Positions 32,986 to 42,744 of a stretch of DNA of 64,000 nucleotides are shown here, one piece after another. The notes under the pieces are model-generated. The model was not told the origin of the DNA, did no database searches, and saw only the letters and a list, made by a program, of their open reading frames with translations. Origin of the DNA: Bryum argenteum (lineage: Eukaryota; Streptophyta; Bryopsida; Bryales; Bryaceae); NCBI GenBank assembly GCA_037043015.1, contig CM073322.1, positions 102,101 to 166,100 of the forward strand. Direction: 5' to 3'. The position numbers and the translations under genes were made by a program. Numbering within the stretch: the stretch's first letter is position 1; each line of letters starts with the position of its first letter.

Positions 32986-34384
32986 CCGAGCCGCTCCAAG
33001 CTCCAAGTGGAGCCGCTCGATCCTGTCCCTCGCTCCCGAACTCGGCCGACTAGGAACTGTTCGGCGAAGAACCAAGCATGCTTAACGCCGATCTTTGCTG
33101 ATGGCTTCCAATAGGTTGTGGATCGAAGTATAGAGGATTAGACCGCCTCTACAACTCGAATTGTCCGATTGAACAAGCCCCGGAAGGTGGCTAAAAACAA
33201 CGATCCCGGATCATAAAGGTCGATGAACGTCAACGACGTGTCTCACATCAAATCAAGCTCAACTGATGCTTTTCTTATGATAAATTCATGCGAAGTTACG
33301 TCGCTCGGGATCAATTACTAATCTAGACATCCCGAATTCTTGTGTTTGTGGAGGTTGATTCCCGTGTTCAAAAACAAACTTGATCTCAAGGTGTTGAAAG
33401 ACTCACCGAGTTAAACCGATGCATCTCGATATGAAACTTGAGCTTCGTGGTCAAAAATGCAAAATTCTCATATCACACTCTTTTCTACAAAGTTGTTGGA
33501 AGTCGCTCTCGTGTCAATGAACCTTAAACCTCTAATTCGTTCGGGAGACTAAGAAACGCAAAATCTCTCACTTGGTCACTTCTCCACCTTCATTCGTGAG
33601 CATTTCACTTCCGGTTCGCCCAATGACTATCTCGCACAAGAACGAAAAAACAAACGACAGATTCGATAGTGAAGTCATCGAAAAACGCATTACAACAATT
33701 ACATCTTGAAGGCATTCCGTTTAAGCAATACGTTTGACGTACCGAAAAACGATGGTGGTTGTCTTGATATTGCAGCTCTTGAAAAGGAGGTGCCAGTACA
33801 CCGAGGATGATGTCACCCTAGACTATTCGGCTAAGCTTGAAGCTTTGGTGAGCATTTCTAGCAAAGAGGATATTGTGTTTATAATCTCCTGGACTAGCTC
33901 GCTAAATATTTTCATTATAGAAGAGTTATTAATCAATGTTACAAATGTTAATTACAATTCCTAACACTAAATGTCACATGTCACCATAGTGTCACAACAC
34001 CAATTGTCAAACTGTAACACTAAATGTGAGAGCATGTACACTTTCTCGCTATTGGAAGAATTTATTGGAAATGGTGCAGTTGGTTTGTATTATTGCGTGC
34101 TTCCTTGTACTTCTTTGGTTTGTTAAGTAGAAACAAAAAAACCAGGTAATAGAAATGATGTGTGTTAGTATATTAGAACGGTTTTAACATTCTGACTTTT
34201 CGTTTCTGATTTTTTTTTCTTTTTTTTGTGACAGAAGTATGAATGAGTGTGTGTTGGATTTGTAGAGAATGTTCTTTGTGGCCGCTCATGTCATCCTCGC
34301 ATGTCTTTCAATGATTGATTTCTTGATCATACAACTTATTGTTTATTATTTTTATTTTGCAGAAAATTATGTGTTGATATCAAG

Positions 34385-37194
34385 ATGGAGAACCATTCAA
34401 AATTAGATGAAGGACAAGATCCATCTCTCGATACAAATTCCACAGCTGTGAAGCCATGTAGAAAACGCAAGGGGAGAATCTCTCCACTTGAACAACAACG
34501 GGGAAAATTACAATTACCTCCACCTGGTTCTTTTGATCATTCAGATCTCAAATGGGATCCCAAGATCAATAGTGGTGGTAATGGGCAAACAAAAACTGTT
34601 CAAGTAGCGATTATTCCCTGGGACAGATTGGAAGATTTTATTGATGGAGAATCTAACCAAAGAGACTATCCTTGTAGATTTAACAGGTCAAAAGACAAGG
34701 TTGTTGAACTTGGATCACTATCTCAAGTTCGGTGTTCATCATCAACTCAAAAAATAAGGTAGTGTTTATTTTTTCTTAAACTTCTAAGTTCATTTATATT
34801 ATATGCTTCTATGTTTGAATCTTTGCATAATTTTGATCTTTATATAAATGTTTTATGCAGCTTTCATTGTGAGTATGGGCCACATGATTATACACATCAT
34901 GCTATCAAAGACTTGGAAGTCTTATTTGCCAATGCTTTTGATCCTCATAAAGCAAGACAAGAAACAAGGGCATCTAAGAAAAGAGGTGTTAAACTTCCGA
35001 AGCCAAGAGATCAAGAATCATTTTCGATTGGAACAAGCACCAATATTGTGGAGAAGACAGCGAGAAGAGTCGGAAAAATAACTCAAGGTCTAGGTATGAA
35101 AAGGGGATGCCAATGTTTTTTCACTGCAAAGCAACTATATGTAGACACCAGCTTATGTGAGCTACAATATCATTGTTGGAATCATACTAATGTTCTTGGA
35201 GAAGATGCGCATGGAAAGACGTGTACGGGTTTTAGACATAGTTTGGGAGCTAGGTTGTCAAAAACAACTCTAGAATGGATTGAAAATTGCATCAGACAAG
35301 GATTGACAGTGCAACAAGTGATGATGAAACATCAAAGGCATATTTTGGATTGTGCATTACAAGGCGTTCAACCTACTAGAGATACTTTCATTTTGCCAAC
35401 TGATATTCAGAATATTTCAAAGAAAAAGGCCCAAGAGACATGGGAGAGGCATAGAATAGATGCTTTGAGTGTAGAAATGTGGGTTAGAGAAAATCCTGAC
35501 TTGGTTTTTTTTTATCAACAACATGACGTTCTTGATCTAAATGATGATCCCAAAAATGAGTGTACTTATACACTAGCATTTCAAACCAAATGGCAACTTG
35601 AAATGATGGCACAACATGGGCATCAGAAAGCTCTATCATGTGATGCAACGTTTGGTACCAACATGGCTAGGGTAAGTCAACATTACCATTTGATTTTTAA
35701 CTTGGCATTTCACATTGTATTCTATCCATTGATATATCATACTCACTAATTTATTTCTTGTGCAGTATCCTCTTTATACAATTATGGTTTTTGATGATTG
35801 GTATAATGGAATACCAGTGGCATATATTATTACGAGCAAGTGTGCAGAAGGAGACATATTACCTTGGATGACTAAACTGCGAGATAGAGTTATAGCATTC
35901 AAATCAGATTGGAGGCCAAATGCAATCATTGTGGATTGTGCTCAAGCTGAATTGAACTGTATTGCGTAAGTTGTTTTTTCTTTATTTTTATTGGGTATTC
36001 ATTAGCAAATATGATGTCAATTTAAATATTAATCACTTCAAATCATATTTAAAGTTATATATTTGATTTTTTTGCAGGAAGGTGTTCCCAGATTCCAGAA
36101 TTATGCTATGCCTATGGCATGTTAGGAAGGCTTGGGCAGAGAATGTTGTGAAGAAAATTGCAAGCCCTGAAGTACGTGTGGAGGTTCTCAAAGGAATTGC
36201 AAGTTTGATGTACAACAATGGTACAAATAAGGGTATGGCGGCAGTGTTGTATGCAAAAGAAAAGTTTGATAGTTTAAAACTTCAATTTCCACAGTGCCAA
36301 GATTTTTTTGATTACTTCGAGAAACAATGGATTGGAAAAATGGAGATGTGGGTTACAGGTTGCAGAAATATTCCTCATGCTGGACAAGATACGAATGCAG
36401 CAGTTGAATCTTATCATGCCAATATGAAATCCATCCTCTCTAGTACAAAATCAAGGTTTCTGGGAAGGCGTATTGATTGGTTGATTTATCAACTAGTTGG
36501 AGATGTTTTGACGCATTATTGGTATGCGGTTCAATGCAAACTATATGGATTTATTGCCAATAAGAAAACTGAACAAGTTGTTGCAAGTGCGGTTTTGCGG
36601 GCAAGGGAGATTCCTGATTATATGGTGAAGTTACATCCAGGTGGAGAAGATATAGCATTTGTTGTATCAATCAAGAATTATCCACAAGTGTATACTGTAC
36701 TTGCTCCTGGTGAAGATTATGCACAATGCGATTGTGCATGGGCTGATAGAGGGAATATATGTAAGCATGTCATAAAGGTGTTGAAGTTATTACATCCGGA
36801 TGTAAGTGACACCAATATTATTAGACAAAAGGGAACTCTATGTGGCACTATCGCAGCAAAAAACATTACAAGTATCTCTAATGTTGTTCAAGTTAATGAA
36901 GAAAGTGATGGTGAAAAGGATTTGATAGGAGAACCTGCTCTTGAGATCCCTATGACCACATCTGATAAAACAAGAGCATTACAAACTTTGCATGAAGAGA
37001 TTCAAGAATTAGTAACTGATGATGATCAGTTATTAAATCATGCACTCTATCATGCTAGATACACCAAAGGGAAAATTCTTGATATCATAGCAGAAGAACC
37101 AGGAACCCAACATCCTAGTTCACAAGTTATGTTCCAGCCCAATGAAGGAGACAATAGCTTGAAGCGTAGGAAGTCATTCTTAGAGAGATTCTAA
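34385..37194 (+). CDS. MULE transposase with DDE core and SWIM zinc finger, four exons
   Basis: Exons 34385-34758, 34861-35671, 35766-35965 and 36078-37194 join in frame to 833 codons plus stop, with GT/AG borders throughout. A likely leader intron ends at TTTTGCAG just upstream of the ATG. The N-terminus is basic and disordered. A Cys/His zinc-binding part (G-C-Q-C-F-F, then C...H) lies around residues 220-260. The MULE transposase core follows: first Asp in C-D-A-T-F-G-T-N at the end of exon 2, second in I-I-V-D-C-A-Q-A-E in exon 3, Glu in N-A-A-V-E-S-Y-H in exon 4. A SWIM finger (C-D-C...C-K-H) lies near 36725-36775. It would cut and insert the element by acting on the TIRs. The DDE and SWIM residues are all present. 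A domesticated host gene is unlikely because TIRs and target duplication are intact. Confidence 0.9.
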
Positions 37195-37659
37195 TTTAGG
37201 TGCAAGCAGTTTGAAGTGTGTAAGTAGAATTTAGTGTAAGTGTATTTGTTGATTTCATTAGAAATTAGAAAAGTGATTTCATTTGATGAAATATACGTGT
37301 CCTTTATTGATTGGTTGTGGTGTATTTTTTGAAGAACTGATTTGAAGAATTCTGCATCCAAAAATATATCTGTACAAAATATAACCATATCTTATGATTC
37401 TATAAAATTTTCACATAAACTTTCCATATTAAATGGTATACATGCAATGCTAAACTTCTCTTCAAATCTAAAGCAAAGGTTGTTATCTTTGAATGTAAAC
37501 ACCCACTTTTTTAACTCATTTCATCATCCTTACAATGACTTGTCTTTGATGCAAGTGTGGATCAACCTTTATTCTCTCATGATAGGTGATGTATGATTTT
37601 CTCTCGTCCTCATTAGTCAGTGGTTTTTCCCTAAGTGGACCGAGTGAGTATCGTCCTTT

Positions 37660-38275
37660 TGAATGTCTACTTGCTGCTTATTGCGTGAATCGGAGTAGTC
37701 GTTCATTTGCTTTTGGATTGATCGAATGTTGTAGCTTTGGGGGTGTGAAAGTAAACCATTTGGCGTGTGTTGCAATACATGCTTTTATGAAGCAGGACTT
37801 TAATTTGATCAGGCCTGCCTCACATGCTTGAACAGTCTCTTCTGCTTTTTGGATACATCGAAGTCTCAAAAATCATTTTTCACAGAGAAATCCGACTCTC
37901 CCTCTTCAGTAGGTTCTTCATCGTCCATATCATACTCAACCTGCATTCAATTCGTCTGCTTTAAATGAAGCAAGGGATCCATTGCAAAGTGCCCTGATCT
38001 CAGACTCTGAGAAATACATTAATGTAACTCAGAAAAAATTATCAAAAACCATTGAGCATTATGATGATGGACTGAACATGCCAATCTGTACTGCAGTGCT
38101 GGGATATCTACAAGCCGAATCGAAAAACACTTGAGCAATATTGTATTGATATGTCAGTTGTTATTTGACCTACCAAAAGCTGCTTACGTAGATGATATAA
38201 TTCAGCAAGAAGCTCTCGGCCTTTGCTGCTGATAGGATTACCCTTCAGGTTGATATGAATCAAGTTAGGGGCCAT
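37660..38275 (-). pseudogene. Host gene exons captured by the MULE (LRR protein 3' end)
   Basis: Between the transposase gene and the right TIR the minus strand reads like the end of an unrelated gene. An exon-like piece at about 38270-38160 encodes a leucine-rich-repeat turn (I-N-L-K-G-N-P-I, then L-L-A-E-L-Y-H-L-R-K-Q-L). A second, at about 38030-37950, encodes S-E-S-E-I-R-A-L-C-N-G and ends at a GT donor. A third, acidic piece at about 37940-37860 runs into a short basic end and a stop. Introns remain, so genomic DNA was captured, as in Pack-MULEs. The parent gene is not in the window and I cannot name it. Confidence 0.6.
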
Positions 38276-38278
38276 TCC

Positions 38279-38733
38279 ATGATACGGTAGAAGTCGCGCT
38301 CGAGTTACCGAACGAACTCGAACGATGACGACGATTCCAATGCGAATGGGCTTCAACGTGTACACCCCGGCAGCTGTGTCAATGAAACCCCCGTCGAACA
38401 CACCAAATTGCTGCAGCTCCTGCGTTGATCCTCTTCATGGCTTAAGCCATCAGCAGCGTCGACGTTGAGCATGCTCGGCCGAGTTCGGGAGCGGGAACGG
38501 GATTGACGATGATGCAGAAGCTCGTTTGCGAGCCTCCGTCGGAGGATACGAGCGGCTTGATCGGTACACAGTGCGGCTGGGAGAGGAGGAATCCAGCGGC
38601 TCTCTAGGGTTCAGGTCACGAACAGTGAACAGTGTTGGATGAAAGGGGACGCAAATGCGTCCCCCTGCCCGAGCGACCTCGCCCTGCCCACAAAGCTCCG
38701 TGACCAGCTCGCTGGGTGAGTTTAAGCTCACCC
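38279..38733. repeat. Right TIR of the MULE
   Basis: Inverse of 32529-32985, with scattered differences and small indels. It ends GAGTTTAAGCTCACCC before the 9-bp target duplication. Confidence 0.9.
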
Positions 38734-38978
38734 GGCGCTCAGGGGTTAACTTTATCATATCGTGTATGACTTCCGACTTTTCGAGGAAGCGTTGTGGTTT
38801 AAACCCTAAACCCAGAGGCACCTTTGAATTGCGTCTCAGTGCATTGCAGCTGTTGCTGCCTGCCTCGCCCGGCCTCCGCTGGTGCTGGAGGATCCGTCTT
38901 AAGTCAGTGCTATTCATTGCTGCCTACCGCCTTGCTTCTCTCTCCTTCCCCTGCCCCTGCGCTTCCTTGCTTTGGAAC

Positions 38979-41796
38979 ATGGTTTGGTTTCAGTGTGAGA
39001 GTTGCGGCGAGAACTTGAAGAAGCCTAAACTTCAGAATCATTTTCGTGGCTGCGCTGCCCGCAAGGTCCCTTTCTGTCTCTCTCTCTCTCTCATTGCTCC
39101 CGTATGATCTTGCTCTCTCCGTGTTGCTTGCTTTTGCCGTTTCTCTGTGCTTTCCGGTTTTGACTGCTGTTTCTTCCCTGCACGTGCCTGATGCTTGCAG
39201 CTCTCGTGCATCGATTGTGGCGTGGTCTTTGATCAGCAAAGTGTCCAAGTGCACACCTCCTGTGTTTCTGAGACTGTAAGTTCTCTTCCTGGTCCACTTG
39301 TCATCCGACATTTCTGTCGAAATTCTCTCTTGCGTATTGGCACGGGACTTGTCTCGAATCTTTGCCCCGATTCCCACATTTTTGTTCCGCATGTCTCATC
39401 ACCGAAGGTCCGCTGATTACGTGAGATCCCGTCGCCCGTCGATTACACAAGTTCTTCTCGGCATCATACTTACTACATCTCAATGCAGGAGAAGTATGGA
39501 CCGAAAGATGGCAGTAATTCGTCCTCTCTGAAGCTGAAGAGCTCCGAGGCGCACCGAGCTGGCGACGTTGACCTGAGCATCGGGTTATCCACCCATGCTC
39601 CTTGGAATTGCAGGTCCAAGTCTCTCTTCATCTGAGCACAGTTTTTTCAGAGAATTTGTTTTCAACGCGATTTCACTGGATTTGTGTTTTTTCACTGTTT
39701 GGTAGATAGATAGATAGAAACTCCGGTCCTTTCTAAGGGGCCAAGGGGCCAAGGGATGAAGTGTCCGTTCGTAATGCTAATATCCCGATGTAATGCTAAT
39801 ATCCCGATGTAATGCTAATATCCCGATGTAATGCTAATATCCCAATGGCCACCGGACAAGGGGAAATTAGAACAATACTACTTCCCCTCTCAAGGGTGGA
39901 CACTATAACTACGCTAGTTTCTAGCCTAGTTACTAGTGCCTTGAAGATACTTGACATAGAATCCATACAACAAGGTCCAAGGACCTCCCACAATAGTTGG
40001 ACCTCCCACAATAGTTGGACCTCCCACAATAGTTGGGTGGACTATTGTGGGAGGTCACTGTTTGGTATCAAAGGTTGGGATTTACACGTTGTCTAGAATC
40101 AATTGTTGACAAGACATTGCCTAAGCTTTTGATTATTTTGTACGCGTGAGTGCAGTTTATGCAAAGTTAATGCCACAAGCTGCGAGACTTTAGAGGGACA
40201 CTCCCAAGGGAAAAAGCACCGCGCTAAAGCTAAGGCCGCTCAGGCGAAACTCAACCCACCGACAGTGGTGGAACGAGATCTCACGGCATCGAGTTCGCTC
40301 GGAACTGGTATTGAATCTAGTGCAACAGCTGCGATAATTGATTCAGAACCGGTTGTGGACAGCGAAGCTCTCTTAACTTTCGCAGAAAAAGAGGGGAGTT
40401 CGAAGAAAAGAAAAGCAGGTACACATGAGTGTGAGTGGAGCAAGTTGCCGATCTGGACTTTTTACGAAGCTGCTTGTAGTCAGTCAGGAGTGCACAATTG
40501 AGTACCGGTGGCTGGACCTGTAATCAAGGAGTTTTTGCTATGGGTGAGAGTGTTTGTACTATTGAATTGATAAGGAATTATTGAATCATTTCCGCAATAA
40601 CGCGGCTTTTGCTTTGCTACCATAATGCCTTGCAGGTGATGGAGAGAAGAAATCAGATGTTACCAGAAAGAAAAGTATTAAAGGTGAGGGGCGTTTGGAT
40701 GCAGCTGCACATGAAGTTTTTGTAAGTTCCGAGGACGGATGCGAAGAGAAGCTGAAGGTTGGGAGTTCTGCTGCCAGTGTATCTCATTTCGGCAAGGTTG
40801 TCAAATGGAAGAAACTTACGACCAAAGTTCTTCTGAAGGTGAACATGAGCTCGACATTTTTTTGGTGTTTTTGGTTTGTTCGCTTGTAGGAATTGGAAAA
40901 ATGCCACATCTTGGACGCATATGAAACGGAGTCACAATCTGGTTCTGATTTCGTTGCATCGATTATGTTGAGGTATGACTTGGAGTTCCTTATGAAGTTG
41001 GGAAGAGTGCCATTACGGTGAGTAGATGACCTGGTTGATTGGTTGAGTAAATGACCTGGTCAATTTTAGGTCAATAATTCACCGATACCGCGACAGGACA
41101 ATATCAGATCAATTACTCAATATCAGATCAATTACTCAATATCAGATCAATTACTCAATATCAGATCAATTACTCAACGTAATGGCACTCTCCATGAACA
41201 TTATCTTTCAAAACCGGCCAGCCAATTCATTGCCAATCCATTGCTACAGAGTGTCAATTTCTCGAGTAGCAATACTAACGGTTAGAGTCAAAATTCAATT
41301 TAAGATGTGATTGAACCTAAAAGTTTCAGAATAAAGCCTGGATGCGAGGCATTTCACGTCGGCGAAATTTGCAGTCGTGACGTTATGATTGCGACAAACT
41401 ATCTGCATTTGCCACTATGAACCAGAGATTTGTCATGTGCAAGCAAGTGTATGAGTTCGGTTATCATTGTATGGTGCACTAGTGTAAAGAATCTTCTGTT
41501 CATCTTGCAGACGCCGGAGAATAGCATCAAGATAAAGGAATTGTTAAAAGTGCTTTTACCATTGGTTACAACGGGAGCAGTAGGCTTTGACAAGAAAACT
41601 CTGAAGAAGCAGATGGTTGAAACGGTACTGCTCTCTACTCTGATACTTATACGAGCAAGGATACTGCTTATTGGTAGCTCTCCCCATTTTTTCGAAGCAG
41701 AGTGTAAACATTTACGGTGATTTTTCTGTGCAGTTAAATGGCTCTTCGAAATTCAACGTTCGAGGAAAATGGGTTGCGTTGGCGACACCCTCATAA
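38979..41796 (+). CDS. LYAR: LYAR-type zinc-finger nucleolar protein, seven exons
   Basis: Exons 38979-39065, 39201-39275, 39489-39613, 40156-40418, 40636-40838, 41511-41624 and 41734-41796 give an uninterrupted 309-residue protein with GT/AG borders. Residues 1-55 form the twin LYAR fingers: C-E-S-C...H...C, then C-I-D-C...H...C. They are followed by the E-K-Y-G-P-K motif. A C2H2 finger (C-S-L-C...H-S-Q-G-K-K-H) lies across the exon 3/4 border, then a basic Lys/Ala stretch. The C-terminus has the family's K-W-K-K-L helix and the closing G-S-S-K-F-N-V-R-G-K-W-V block. Family members act in the nucleolus, in ribosome biogenesis and RNA binding; the plant role is inferred. Start chosen because M-V-W-F-Q-C is the conserved N-terminus. 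Introns 3 and 5 hold small insertions. Confidence 0.92.
39705..40054. mobile_element. 350-bp insertion in LYAR intron 3, flanked by 13-bp direct repeats
   Basis: TCACTGTTTGGTA occurs at 39692-39704 and 40055-40067, as expected for a target duplication. The insert starts with (GATA)n. It has four 19-bp tandem copies of GATGTAATGCTAATATCCC (about 39765-39845). It ends with three 18-bp copies of GGACCTCCCACAATAGTT plus an inverted copy at about 40040-40055 that can pair with them. No coding capacity. I cannot assign a family; the 13-bp duplication suggests retroposition or another staggered-cut process. Confidence 0.7.
41005..41204. mobile_element. Small MITE-like insertion in LYAR intron 5
   Basis: GAGTGCCATTACGGTGAGTA at the left returns inverted at the right (TTACTCAACGTAATGGCACTC). 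Inside are tandem copies of a 19-20-bp unit, ATATCAGATCAATTACTCA, at about 41102-41178. No frame and no clear target duplication. Confidence 0.65.
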
Positions 41797-42551
41797 TGCT
41801 CACTACTAGGGCTCTTCAATTTCAGCTAGCCTTTTCTCCAAACGTGTTAGTGTTTTGGAATTTAGTTGATCAAAGCTGTTTTCTAACAGAAACGATTGTA
41901 AGCGTGAAGTTTCTTTAGCGTAGTGGGCCTGAAGGCTGAGAGTTCATGAACCAATACTTCAGTTTTTGCACTGTCGAGGATACTTATTCTATATGCTTAT
42001 GCTACTGAATACCGTCTAATGTTTTTGTTATTACTATTATTTTACTGATTACTGCCTTTTTCAGCTGGAACACATTTCATGACATTTATGGCGAGAGTTT
42101 AGGGGTTAATTGATGCTTCTTAATAATGAGTGCGTTTAGCACCAAGTTTTTGATTAAGCTTTGATCATTCAAAATAGGCGAAAGGGTTTCATAACTTTGA
42201 GGTCTGGAATGAGTGTTGTAAGGTTACAATAATTTGAGTTTAGCTAATGAGTAGTACCGTACTACTTGATGTAGAGCTGATTACATCACTTGTATTTTAT
42301 ATGCTTCCAATCTATTTTTGATTAGTCTGCACTCGAAAAGTGTTGGGAAACATCATGTTTATTAAGATATGGTGGTCAGTGGGCCTTGAACCCCTCACGT
42401 TTGGTGGTCTTTACGGCTTATAAACATAATCACTTCTGAAGTGTCAATTATGGTAGTAAAAAATAAGCTTTTGACTATTTAGTTGTATTATCTTTTAACT
42501 CTTATACGCCCATGGGGTCTGAAATGGGTAGCCCAAAAATGAATTACAGCA
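41797..42551. other. Intergenic DNA after the LYAR-type gene
   Basis: It probably begins with the 3' untranslated region of the LYAR-type gene. I see no other gene, repeat or RNA. Confidence 0.4.
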
Positions 42552-42705
42552 TCTTTTGGACTTGGGCATCATGAATTGTGCACTTTTTGAACTTGGGCAT
42601 CATGAATAGTGCACTTTTTGAACTTGGGCATCATGAATAGTGCACTTTTTGAACTTGGGCATCATGAATAGTGCACTTTTTGAACTTGGGCATCATGAGT
42701 GAACC
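42552..42705. repeat. 31-bp minisatellite, about five copies
   Basis: Near-perfect tandem copies of a unit containing TTTTTGAACTTGGGCATCATG and AATAGTGCAC. The copies are almost identical, so expansion is recent. The array ends about 40 bp before the Tc1 element. Confidence 0.93.
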
Positions 42706-42744
42706 AATCAATGATGAGCTTGTACCCTCCTACAAGGTTATGTA

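Larger units (their letters stand above)
32529..38733 (+). mobile_element. Complete MULE (Mutator-like) transposon with long TIRs
   Basis: The element is 6205 bp. A perfect 9-bp target duplication GGCGCTCAG flanks it (32520-32528 and 38734-38742), the length typical of MULEs. Terminal inverted repeats of about 456 bp (32529-32985 and 38279-38733) start with GGGTGAGCTTAAACTCACCC, itself a near-palindrome. Inside is one four-exon gene with an intact transposase frame on the plus strand, and captured exon fragments on the minus strand. TIRs differ at only a few percent of positions by eye. This is the best-preserved element of the window and could be recently active. Confidence 0.94.

Noticed and set aside
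34385..37194. Domesticated FAR1/MUSTANG-like host gene
   Set aside because: Long TIRs and a perfect 9-bp duplication surround it, so it is a transposon gene.
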